Origin: Siphonodentalium dalli
Taxonomy: Eukaryota; Mollusca; Scaphopoda; Gadilida; Siphonodentaliidae
Direction: 5' to 3'
Length of the DNA stretch: 64,000 nucleotides
Assembly: GCA_032622095.1 (NCBI GenBank)
Contig: CP136064.1
Coordinates: forward strand, 185,610,209-185,674,208
Shown: in pieces, positions 49,405 through 61,599 of the stretch
Numbering within the stretch: position 1 is the stretch's first letter
Layout: each line of letters opens with the position of its first letter
Translations under genes and position numbers: made by a program
Notes under the pieces: generated by a model
Told to the model about the DNA's origin: nothing
Database searches by the model: none
Seen by the model: the letters and a program-made list of their open reading frames with translations, nothing else

Positions 49405-52400
49405 GGTCAGCTGTTGCTAGAATGTATTTGGCACAGGAAACCAGATTCCCATGTATAGTGTCTATGACAGCATAATAAAATGTGCCCAATATGCATGCAC
49501 TTATGATCTGAACATTTCGCACGTGATAACTACTCACCAATGAGTGTTTAGTTTTGAGAGGGTTAAGCGCCACAACCACTCACTTGTTGAGTTAGATTTT
49601 TACAACTGGTTTCAACTTGGGCCTATTGACCTTGATGTTTAGACTGTGATCCAAGGTATAATATACTCCACATTTGTTAACACAAAAACAATGACTTTAC
49701 AATTGAAGTCGTTTCGATATCTTATTTAATTAGATCGATCAACCTATTTTATAGCCTGTTATAATGCTGTTTCTTCTGGTATGACATTTCAAACCTAGCC
49801 GCAGATTGGGTGAAGGCACCAGCTACTCACACCCCTTGTCCCCACGCCCCTGTCCAGGTTGCGAGTACTGGATCCCCAGGTTGCTTCGAGACAATCAACC
49901 TCGAATTATCTTTTACACATATAATTATTTTTCGGCGGCGCATCGACGAAAGTATAAATGTCTATTGTACATGTATTGTATGTACATCGCTGAACCGTAT
50001 TGTATGGGTTAAAGAAACTATTGCACATCGGCATCCTAAAATTTCTTTGGCCTCCAGTGTTGTATCATCGAAGCATTCGTGTTCCTTGAATTGTTAGCAG
50101 CTGAGTACGTGTTCCGTTCATACTCTACTTAAATTACCTAATCGCCGTCACTATGTCCCACGCTAGGTATACCCAAACTCCCTAATCGAAACTACCCGCT
50201 TATTCTCTCAGTATATATGAGCACCCTAATCAAGTTTGCTCTGCCCTTCAACAATTATAAAGGATAATTTGTCTGACACACCACCTGCGCCTGGACACCG
50301 GATATAGCCAATCTAATGTGACTAGAAGAACGCAGGTATGCTCGCAACACAACCCTCGCTAAATGGTAGCTAATGATGACATCATAACGTGCCATCATCT
50401 GTCGGAGAAATGTCTTGGATTATGACTATTAATAAGGCCATGCCTATAGCGTTCAATGTTTCCACAGTCAGTTGTTTTTGTTAGCACCGCGAAGGGTACA
50501 TTGTAGTCCGGAAATGTATGGCTGGTTGAGTACATCGACTTTGCTATTGGGCATTTCGAAAAGAAAAAACGTCAGAAATTATCTGGATGTGATTATCATC
50601 TGCGCATATATACACACACACCACCTTGCAATGCCAAGGTTTACAGATTAATGAGGCATACAATTAAACAGGGTATAATTACTTGTCTGTTGGCACGTTA
50701 AAGCAGCCGACAAATAATATATGAGCCACTTATATATGGAATTAATACACTCTTTAAGTCATCCAGTTGTAACCACCCAATGTATTTAGAAACGTATTTT
50801 TGTTTTATTATCAGCATAGGTGAGATGAACGCTCTTTGTTTTTTATCTTGCCAAGAAAAGAAAAAGAACAACCACAACAATTAAGTAACACTCTCTGTAA
50901 TTAAGTAATAAACAAAGAACGTGGGATCCGTTTTCTCTTTCGACGTACATGTGTACATGGAACGAGAAACAGCGAGTGATCATGATAGGTTAAATTGGAG
51001 GCCAAAAGTTAACATGTCACTTTAAACGTTGCCTTTGAATCCAGTAGATATGATATGTTGAACAATTCCGCCCTTGTAATAATAGTTCCCTGTTTTACAT
51101 CTTGAAATGCAGAAAGATTTGGCCGAGGACTAATAATTAGATCAATTCGTCCCTATAACTCTTAGCGCGAAATTGAGCGTTCTGTCGCAAACTATCTTTC
51201 CTCGGAAATTGCACTGCATCATAGATAACGTGATTCTTTAACAATAAAATAAGGATAATGGGAGGAGGTGGATATGCAGCTATGTATGTATAATAATCTA
51301 ATCGTATATAGTGCATGCTTGATTTTCAGTGTAGGCAAAAACACAGGGAATATGTCCAGCAGTCACGGAATAAAAAAAAAATTGAACAAGATAAGTTGTA
51401 ACATTGTAACCCGCAGTCTCAAATGGAACACAAAACAAAAAATCCCCGCGAAAACACTCATCAATTCAAGCTTTTTTTTATATTGAGAGTAAATTTGCAG
51501 GTGGCCGTATTATGCATGTCTAAATGAGATACCACTCTACCCTATTGAGTAACAAGTCTATAGAATAACTATAAACTCTACGCAAACCCATCCAACACCG
51601 AAATGTCCATGCCCTGCATGTGTTAACACGACTTAGGTTACCAAAATAAGTCTTTTTGTTTGGATTATGCTGGAGTGGATTAAGTAACATGCCAAAACTC
51701 GATGCATGTTATACAGCTGACACTACACTGGTTGAAATCATGTACGTATCTCGCATAAACCACATGCAGCTGGCAAATTCAACCCACACATAGGCACATA
51801 CAGGCTTTTTGTCTCAGTCGGTAGGGTAACAAGTTGTCCAGGCCCCTGTTCAACTTATTCTCGTATAAATGGCTGCCATGTGCCATAGCATGTGATTGCA
51901 CTGGAGGGATCTGCTACATGAGTGATGGGTTAAGTACTTGTATTCTTGGTGTTTCGGGCATGGAATTTCTTGTTGTTTCTAACTTGTTTATAACATTGAG
52001 ATGCGGCGAGATACCCCATCGCCTGATGTCGCGTCCCTGACAAAAGGAACACGAGTACTAACGAGTAGAGATTTTTTTGCTATTTTGTGCTTGAGTATGT
52101 GAGGCAATTGAGTAAGACACCGGTTGCTGTGTTTTTTCAAAAGCGATTTACAATAGGTGGAAACATGATATGAAAAAAAAAGTTAAGAAACCACTGCACG
52201 AAGATCGAGGGAGCTGGTGCTAACACTTGTCATATATCGCGATATATGCATTAGATCATGACAATAATATATCTTTTTGCTATGCATGCCCCTGCTCACG
52301 TATACATCTGCATACGTATTCGTTTTTGCTCGGTGTCGTCTCTGATTATGCAACTGCTGAGCGTAACGTACACTGGAGGCTCTATTTACTTTTCTTATGT

Positions 52401-54514
52401 AAAGCATACAACCTCGCCCGGTCAACAAACATTTGTCACTCAAAAGCAATCTTAAAGCAAACAACTCCGCTGTCGCCCACGATAGCATATGTATATGCAG
52501 GCTATGACATGATACTTTGCTTATGTCACTTACGAAGCAACGAATTCCACTGCTTCACTGCACGAGCTCGTGTTCGGAATCATATATTATACCACAATGA
52601 ACTCCCCAGAATAAAACTGTGCACGTTCACACAGTATTGCCTATATCTAACATATCTGGGTATATATGAAGGCGTGTCCTATATATATGCGCACCTCAAG
52701 GACGTGGCTTCAGAAAGCATTTGTTGGGGGAATCACTTGAAATTTCAAACTGCATCCTTGAAGACCATCTGATACATCAAACTTTGGTGTAAACGTATTT
52801 ATTTCCAATTCTAAAAAGGTACATACTACATAAATTAAAACAAATATACATGTAATAATATACGTAAATGAAATGATTGGAAAGGGGACAAACAACAAGC
52901 TTATGTTAAGTTCGATCCCCTTTTGTTTCGTGGCCCCTCATATACAGAAGGTGGCATGAACGAACATGTCATATCGAAGAGAGATTATGGCAACTGTAAC
53001 TTCAAACTTTTCTAATGTAGGAAAATTCATCTAACTTAACAACTGATAGCCGCTTAAGTTTCATGTTTCAAGAATGGACTTCATTTTATATGACTATGTT
53101 TGAATGCTCGTTACACTGTATAATATTCATTGCTTCAAAAGTTGAAGTTACGAATACAAAGTACATGTGACAACTACACCTGCCTACTCTTTATTATATA
53201 ACATGTCATCTCTCTTTTGACATTATTCATTATTGGTACCAACATTTTAGTTTGTTGAAAACTCCCAAGTCGTGGTTTTCAATACATCCCCGCAAGGTTG
53301 TAGGTTTTTACAACCATGTACATAAATAGCGAGTCCATTAACATTTCTCATAATGGCTTATACATTAGTTATTCAGAATTTAAATGCTCTGCGCTAATCA
53401 CCGATCTCAATAAAAGAGAAGCGTGGGTCGTTTGTTATATACGGAAACTTATCTTACTGGCTGTATATTCATAGTTGACTTTCAAAAGGTTGTAAGGCAT
53501 GTTGTGATTTGTGTACCGTGGATTCACTCACTGAATAGACGCGCCTATTATACATTTTTGTAGTCTTACGTGTCATTATAAGTTATACAACGTGTGCATG
53601 CACCCGACTAATATGGAGTCGAATGTACTCACGTTTGCGCAAGAGAAATTTCGAAATAATTTTCAAGGATACAAATTTAAAACAGTCCCGTAACAAAAAA
53701 TTACAGCGAACATACTGTAGTTGAATCCTTATAAAAAAAAAGATTAATGCCCACATTGTCATCTCTTTTACATGTCTTTATACTACTAAATACTGCTAAA
53801 TACCTTTTAAAAAAGTGAGTCCTTTTTTTCGAAGATATCTTCAGATATGGTTATCGCAATGCACTGAAACTTTCGGAATGTAATCTCGTATGTGTATCCA
53901 GCACATCTTATAACTAATGATATGGTTAGTGGCTTCATGCTTGAGTGAGCCCTAATTGATTGGGGGAAAGGTAAATTTCCAAATATCACAAAATCACTGG
54001 GTCACTAAGAAGGGACGGGTTCACTTAATTATGTGTTGGTTATTAACTCATTTTGCTCAGTATTCTCGGTTAACATCAGTTGAACCTCTTCTTGGTGAAT
54101 TGGTACCTGTACTATCACAAACCACCGCACAAGGCACTGGCGGCCTCTTAGCAGTGTTGAATCGAGAGTCTTTAAATGAGTTTTCTTCGTGTCCTCATTA
54201 ATGTTTTGTGTCTTTTTAATTGAGCACTGCAAACATAAAAACGGTGCTCGCAAGTATGACAGCACCCAGAGGATGCGGATGGGCATCAACTCACTCAAGA
54301 TGCTGAATACTCAGCGAATATACATGTAGAATTTCCTGATAAGCAGCATCATAATTCTTGAGATACAGTGTAATATGTCGGGGGGGGGGGGGGGACTTAC
54401 TTATTTCGATGTTTTTTCTATAATTCTAATATATATTATATGATTTGGTAGAAAACGTTTTGTTTGTAAATCGGGAACTACCGTTTTGAGAAAAGTTCCC
54501 GTTATCGCCTTGTC
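49405..54514. other. No gene seen (5.1 kb)
   Basis: The longest frame (52227-52772) begins at TTG, is rich in Tyr, Cys and His and has no motif; I take it as chance. ACGCTCTTTGT is at 50829-50839. A poly-G run lies near 54380-54394. No RNA gene recognised. Confidence 0.5.
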
Positions 54515-54518
54515 TTAA

Positions 54519-55071
54519 AGGTGGATTATCTCTTTGTAAACAGGTATTATATAGTTACCGGGGTAGAAAATATTAGATATGAATCGAAGACTCCTGTCCG
54601 GAAATGCTTCTATCGATTAATATGGATTTTATTTCGAATATTTTCTGGTCTAAAAAGGTGTGGTTGTTTAGCTAACGAACAATAGTGGTTACTGTTAACA
54701 GAGACCCGAAATTTTATTGTGTAATTTTGTCAAAACTAAACGTTAATTAGACTCATTATCGCTTATAACTATGGAACAAAACAATACAATCAATCAATCT
54801 GGGACATTTGACGTTCGGTACGTAGTTATAGCAACAGCCTAATGCTCTCTATCGATATAGGGTATCACCCGAATGGTCTGTTCTAAAAATAGACCAATAA
54901 AGTGTCCCAATAAAGTGTCCCAATAAATAATCTCATTTCATAATAAAATATTCGAAATAAAATCAATATTAATTGATAGAAGCATTTCCGGACAGGGGTC
55001 GTCAATTCATTATTATTATTTTATACCCACGCAACTATTTCAAATCTGTTATTTAAAGAGATAATCCATCT
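54519..55071. mobile_element. TTAA-flanked MITE, family 3 (Kolobok-like)
   Basis: TTAA at 54515-54518 and 55072-55075. Termini AGGTGGATTATCTCTTT and, in reverse complement, AGATGGATTATCTCTTT. Inverted pairing resumes after a diverged part with CCTGTCCGGAAATGCTTCTA and GATTTTATTTCGAATATTTT, so the arms reach about 135 bp. No coding frame. Confidence 0.85.
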
Positions 55072-55788
55072 TTAATCCCAAGAGACAATCACGGATTCAC
55101 AATGTCACAACGGCAACATTCAAGTGTTTGTTTTTGAATGATCATTCTTCGAGTTCTTGTTGACGAAACTGGTTCGTGTGCATTTTGAATCTTGCATCGA
55201 TCGGATTTTGATAGCATCAAAAGATTGCGATATATAAATCCAAGTTGATTCATCATGGTATCGTTTTCAAATACCAGTTGTTAAATTTAAAACCAGGCTC
55301 AAATAGAAACTTGCAGGCCATATGATAGAGGTGGTGAATAACAACATTAATGAATATAACACAACCCCAAAAGTGTAAAAAAAAATTCTCTATCCGACAA
55401 TTACGGCTGACCTTCGTACCACAGATTGTCACACAACAATGTGATCGCCATCTACTTGTTCTCTATTGTTTATAAGGGGCGACAGGAAGACGGCCTATAT
55501 TGCCATGCCGCTCCTCAGGACAGATTATTATGTTTTTCTATTGTGCAAATAAACAATCCAATAACTCACAAAAAGACAACTCTCCGCACATCGAAACTTG
55601 AATCTAGTTTGGACGATCAATTAATTGCTCCCAGATGAGATGTCAATTATACTGGAAGGAAATCGAGTTTAAAATTGGAATCATCCTTGCGCTCCCCCTC
55701 TTTTTAAGGATGCCTCATCCGCTATATGACGACCAAAAAGAAGTAAAAACTTCCAAGATCATTCAGTAAGAATACGGCTTATATAGGA

Positions 55789-55838
55789 ACGCTCTTTATA
55801 TACTATTATTGTTGAAACGTAAAATTGACGCTCTTTAT
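55789..55838 (+). other. Pair of ACGCTCTTTAT words upstream of the innexin exon
   Basis: Exact words at 55789-55799 and 55828-55838, 39 bp apart, in the innexin orientation and 205-254 bp before the coding exon. They lie in the presumed intron. Whether they act on innexin is unknown; no MITE ends were found around them. Confidence 0.5.
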
Positions 55839-56042
55839 CGTCGGCGATCAATTTATCTACCTTACTCGTGTTAGAACTGTGAGAATTGATATCTGACCAT
55901 TGGAATCCCCAATGATTGGGCTAATCTTTTCGTGCTCACACCCACATATATATGGTAGTTTGTTGTGGTGGGCATCTATAATGTAGGATACCAATAACTA
56001 TATATGCACGAGTGACAATTTTATTTTAATTTGTCTTTTCAG

Positions 56043-57270
56043 GTTAGGGTCTATTTTCGGAGGTTTGGGGAGTCTCTCCAAGCTAAAGGGGAGCACAAAC
56101 GATGACTGGATAGATCGTATGAACCATCTATGGAGCGTATGTCTACTTGCTCTCTTCGCCATAGTTGTCAGCACGGGCCAATATGTGGGTGATCCAATTC
56201 ACTGCTGGGCCCCAGCAGAATTCACGGGAGCATACGTCGATTACACCAAGTACATATGCTGGATCTCGAATACCTACCACATCCCGATGCCCGACGTAAT
56301 CCCTGTAGATATAACAGAGCGACAGGACAAAGAAATCACGTACTACCAATGGGTCCCACTAATTCTTCTCTTCATGGCTTTCATGTTCAAAATACCCAAC
56401 ATCATCTGGCGTCTGTTCAACAATGGATCAGGAGTGAATTTGGATAAAATTGTCAACATGGCTGCAGACACACAACTTGGTTCTCCCAAGGACAGAGAGG
56501 AAACCATCGAACACATTGCGAAATATATGGACAGGTGGTTGGAAACACATCGCGAGTACCACTGGAATATGATTGTCCGTCTAAAGCAAGGATTGGCCAG
56601 ATATTGCTGTTGTTTCTGCAACAAAAGAGCAGGAACATACCTAACTGCATTCTATCTATTTGTTAAAGCATGCTACTTGACCAACGTGATCGGACAATTT
56701 TTCTTGCTCAATGCATTCATGTCAAATAACTATCATCTTTTCGGATTTGAGGTCCTAGATTATCTCGCGGAAGGAGGAAAATGGGTCGATTCGCCAAGAT
56801 TCCCACGCGTAACCTTGTGCGATTTCCAGATCCGTCAGCTACAGAATATTCAACGATTCACTGTCCAGTGTGTCCTCCCGATTAATCTTTTCAACGAGAA
56901 GATATTTATTTTCGTATGGTTCTGGCTCTTCATCGTCGCTTGCTTCACTGGGATGAATTTCCTCGTTTGGTCATACAGAATAATGTTCAAGAAAAATAGA
57001 GCCGGTTACGTCAAGAAGTTCCTTAAGCTGCAGGGCAATGTGTTAAACGCACACGAAAAACGCGTATGTCAAAAGTTTGCGGATGAATATCTCCGTGATG
57101 ACGGACTATTTGTTATTCGGGTCATCGGTAAAAATTCGACCGACCTTGTTGTATGTGACCTAGTTAACAAGCTCTGGAGCCTGTACCAATCAAAACCAAG
57201 CGTCAGAAAGAACAACGAGATGGATAGCTTAGATGGAGATGCCGATGACGAAAAGGAAACCTTAGCATGA
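56043..57270 (+). CDS. Innexin, main coding exon (start in an upstream exon)
   Basis: Encodes a gap-junction/hemichannel subunit of the innexin family, a plasma-membrane protein with four helices and both termini in the cytoplasm. Numbering from Leu at 56044 (408 residues visible): helix 1 about 29-46; first extracellular loop with two Cys (54 in HCWAP, 72 in YICW); the family signature YYQWVP at 100-105 opening helix 2; a Cys-rich CCCFC before helix 3 (about 198-222); second loop with Cys 259 (TLCDF) and Cys 276; then VLPINLFNEKIF into helix 4 (287-309); a cytoplasmic tail ending acidic. All four loop cysteines are present and the frame is intact, so it should be functional. The acceptor TTTGTCTTTTCAG ends at 56042. 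The first base completes a codon split by the intron, and an in-frame stop lies upstream in the intron, so the initiator Met is in an exon I could not find. A broken copy lies at 5437-5706. Confidence 0.96.
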
Positions 57271-60200
57271 ACTAATGACATTTGATCTCTATTAGTTATA
57301 TACTAGGGACCGAAGTATCACACTCTAGAATGGACAGTGTTTGTGAACACGGTTCTGGGTCCTTTGACTACGTGCGATCGCCAGTTTATGTGTCTCCATC
57401 ATACCGAATATCCGCCATGTATACATTCATTCCAACACACTTCCGAAGTTATGGAGATCGTTCAACGCATATTGCCATTTCAAATTGTTTTCTGATCTAC
57501 GAATTTGATAATGATTTATGCATAGAATTATTTTTGTAAATCTATCGAACCGCTATATACCAACAACCAATAATGTAACAAATAACCTATCTTTTGCAAA
57601 CTGAATTTGCCAATGTCAACTGTCTATATGCTTACAGGATATAAGATCGGTGGCGGTTCAACATCTCAACTCTCGTATCGTTGTTCCAACTCTTTCAACA
57701 GCGATTCCTAGGTCGCTTTGGGCTACCCAGGTACCCATGCGATTTGTGTTTGAAGAGAGAAATAGGCATCCGGCCTCATATCTATAGCTTCCATTTTGTC
57801 ATCTTTTCACTGATTTGCTCATTTTGAATAATTTCCCCTCTCGGTGATATAATTCACACAGTGGCCATTAAAGACGCTTTCTGCTTCTAATATTCTTGCT
57901 AAGGTAAGTCCACTGTGTTTTTGGTTGCATGGGAAGCTGCACTGCTTTTAAATTGGAGTCATGTATATAGGTTTATTTGGGGTGGTTGGTTATAACTATA
58001 TGATTTTAACCTAATCAGGTTCACATTAAACGTTCGTTTATATACATGGCGGCCACAATTGTGTTGGTGCAACATTGCTATGGTGAAAAGTGGCATTCAT
58101 CGCGTGCCTTATCTATATTATAAAACATTAACTTGTTGTAAATATTTCAAATATACTGTTTTGTATATACGATTTACATGCAACATTCACACGATGTCTT
58201 CCAATGGAGTATATAATACACAATGGTATGCAGTATCACGGAGCACAATTTTCACATATCGTCTATATGGGTGAAGGTACGCGGTTAAAATTGTTCAATT
58301 CACATGTAATACGTGCTCACAGAAATAATCAGTTGAAACCATGTCATGTAAACATTTAAGAAATGAACTGATGTTTCAATGCACCATTATGAATTTGACG
58401 GCGAGAACATTTCAGTAAACTGCAACGGTTAGCTGATTTTTTTTCTCGCGGTCAAAACACATGACCATGCATGAATCCGCTGTTTATTATTTTATTTACA
58501 TTCTTAACTGAATAGCGAAATCGAATTGTTATAATATCCATATAATAATTATTTATTTAACTTCGATGAGATTAGCGGCGTGATTCCTCTTCCAATTTAT
58601 CCATTCTAGTACAATTTATCCCGGCGACGGATTCATTCAGGCTTGATTATTAGCCTAAACGCCGTTATTGTCAGAGAATATCTGAAAGGTTAGTGTATAC
58701 ATTGAAGTACAACGGTCAGAACACCGCCTCCGCAGTATAATTATTTAGTCGCAAGTGAATATTAGTTTACGAATTTATCGCCTCGACTATTGGCTATGCT
58801 ATAATCATGTGGTGAAATCGGAGGCAATATTAAATTTATATAAATGTGGGATGAGAAAAAAAATCGAACCCACCAGTTGTCAGATTCAAACATTGGTGGC
58901 TGATAATAGAAATGCTACATTTCGCCTAATACATATGTACATGTACTATTATCGGTCATCAACAGGGAACAAACCCTATCGCCTTCCTTGTGGACAGTCC
59001 TTTCGTTGTGAGATAAAAACGATCTGTCTCGTGATTGAAGCAAGGAGCGAAATGAAATCATAAATGTTACAAATATTGTATACGTACGCCATGACAGGTT
59101 TTTATTTTCGAACGCTCTTGTTTGCACAACGAAAATCGTATGTGATATTTGTTCTATCTGTTACACTATTTTGTAATTGAAACATCTTAAAATGCCTACT
59201 TCAATTTCATTCCTGATCGAAATGTTGAAATATTTTTATATAACGTGCTCTTTTTTTCGTCTGAATATTCATTATGTATGTGACCGCGAGTAAATGTTGG
59301 TGAATCACTGGGAACACAGGGTGAAATATGAATGTGTTCTCATAGGAATTCTGCAATTGTTTCTATACAATGTAAAGATAGTTTTCTCTGATTTTAGATT
59401 GCTATATATTTTATGACATGTATGTTTTGTACTTATAGTTAATTTCTTGAAATAAACATGATTCCGACGCCATATTGAGAATGAACCTTCTTATCCTGAC
59501 CCTGACCGCTCCGTAAATATTATCAATATTGTGTACACACTGATTCTTCTTATTCTTCCTGTTAAAGTGCAAATCCCTCATATCTTACGGTTGGAATAAT
59601 ATCGCACTAAGTTGGATTAGTTTGATACAGAATAGTTGGTTCAATATTGAAAGATGTGGTCTCTCTTCGCGAACAGTCCGGTGAGATTGATGACAAATGT
59701 TTATATAGTCTTAACTTGGGACTTGTTCCAGCATTGGACAAAGAATAGGACCATATGCAGTTGTCACTGCCTGAAGTTGAAGCCTTCTAAAAGTGGGATG
59801 AGTAATAAAAGAACGCTGTTGCTTGAATTGAGGTCTATTATGTAACGAGATGACCCTAGTCGTTTAAAGTGACTTCAGTTCCAATTAACTAACTTCACGA
59901 ACTAAACATACAGTAGCCACTGCAACACAATTTCAGGAAATTTTAATTTAAAAAAAACAAAAACGACCTTATAACTACACAACGTAATGTTCTAAAATAG
60001 TAAGACGTTTTGTCCAGAAAGGATAATCGATTTTTTAAGACAAAACTTTAAAAAATGAGAAGTAATGCATTACCATTGCCTTCAAAAATAATGCACGCAT
60101 TACCATCAATTAAGGGGTGTTATAGGGCAAAAATAAAAATAAATAAAGTCTGATTGTGGTCTCACTGCCTCCCCAAAACTCACCCCAACCATAATTTTGT

Positions 60201-60680
60201 ATCCAATGTTATGTTCTTTTATACATTTTTCAACATAAATCTAAGCTTTCGTGTACTGCCTGGCCTATGGGAATAAGAAATGGAAGTAGTAATTTCCCTT
60301 AAACTATACGAGCCATTTATAAGCAATATATTTACTATATAAAAGACATGGTAAACAAGAACATTCTTTACATAGCCTAAGTTCAACTGAGATAATGTTA
60401 CATTCTTTAGGCCTAAGATAAAAAAAACGACAATCTGATCTCCAGGTCTCATGAACTATTATTTATTATACAAAATAATCATACATGTATGTGTCAATAT
60501 GTAGCATGATTCCAGATAGATACACAGCTCGGTACTCACTTGGAAATCCAAAAATAAATAAAACACTCGCGCATAAAATCATCTAACGCAGTAGAACTTA
60601 CTCCAAAACCTCTGCAAGCCTTGCAGTTGGAAATGTTCATGCCAATGTAGTGCAAAGGACTCTTAGTTCGAATTGTTCGA
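57271..60680. other. Innexin 3' region, then no gene seen
   Basis: The start probably includes the innexin 3' untranslated region, but I found no convincing polyadenylation signal close to the stop. No further coding exon or RNA gene is recognised up to 60680. Confidence 0.45.
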
Positions 60681-60687
60681 TCAAATA

Positions 60688-60836
60688 TAATAAATAGAGC
60701 ATGTCTTGTCGTTTATTACGCGAGTATAGTGCCCAGGGGATAGGTATAGTTCACTCCACTTCTCGTTGTGGACTTTTCTCACCTCACTGGGCACTATGCC
60801 CGCGTTTTTAACTCCAAGATATGCTCTATTTATTTA
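60688..60836. repeat. Two-tier hairpin next to repeat family 2
   Basis: Outer arms TAATAAATAGAGCAT and ATGCTCTATTTATTTA; inner arms ATAGTGCCCAG (near 60726-60736) and CTGGGCACTAT (60787-60797). The layout resembles the hairpin at 29676-29754. Confidence 0.8.
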
Positions 60837-60842
60837 ATATTA

Positions 60843-61287
60843 CCCCAGTAGGTTCCTACTCGCTTACTATTCCTTTTATATAGTTATACCAACATTATAG
60901 TAACATGCTCATTTAGCGCAATCAGATTGACACGTGAAGACACGACCAATTTCAAACTATACATTCTACGTTATACTTATTGATGAATGTCAATGACCTT
61001 ACAAGTGCCCGATTATAACTATCCAATTTGGCAAGCGGACAGTGCTAATTTTTGAGTGCCAATGAATGGTATTTATAACTTCCTGATCGTTCAACTCATG
61101 AAATTTCGCCAAAATGTATTTGCTAATGACGGATTTAAAGAAATAAATATACATGAACCACGAAGAGACGAGGTTAGTTGTAACTGATAACATAGTTACA
61201 CTCCCGTGCCATCGTCAAAACGATTGCCGTAAATTGTAAAATCTGAGACAGATTTCAAAAATATTGTGACAAAATCAGACACAGAAA
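60843..61287. repeat. Dispersed repeat family 2, copy 2
   Basis: Collinear with 29130-29620; see that entry for shared words. The order is conserved throughout. Confidence 0.7.
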
Positions 61288-61551
61288 TTGTGTGATAATT
61301 CACACCAGTGTTATAACCGATAAACTATAACAATGATGCTCGTCTTCGCCTCGGGGACTATTCCTCCTCTCGGACAACTATTTTAGCATTGTCAACTCCA
61401 ATCCATGCACTATTAGCTCAATTGTGTGATAATAAGCCAGTGTTATAACCGATATACTATAACAATGATGCTCGCCTTCGCCTCGGGGACTATTCCTCCT
61501 CTCGGACAACTATTTTAGCATTGTCAACTCCAAGCCATGCATTATTAGCTC
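61288..61551. repeat. Tandem duplication, 132-bp period
   Basis: Two almost identical units beginning TGTGTGATAAT, with GTGTTATAACCGATA, AACAATGATGCTCG, TCGCCTCGGGGACTATTCCT and TTTTAGCATTGTCAACTCCA. It extends repeat family 2 copy 2 at its right side. Confidence 0.95.
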
Positions 61552-61599
61552 AACTTTACTTTGTGAGGTTTGAGCTATTGCCATGCTTGGTATATGTCG

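Noticed and set aside
52227-52772. 181-codon frame on the plus strand
   Set aside because: Begins at TTG, overlaps another open frame on each strand, rich in Tyr/His/Cys, no motif.
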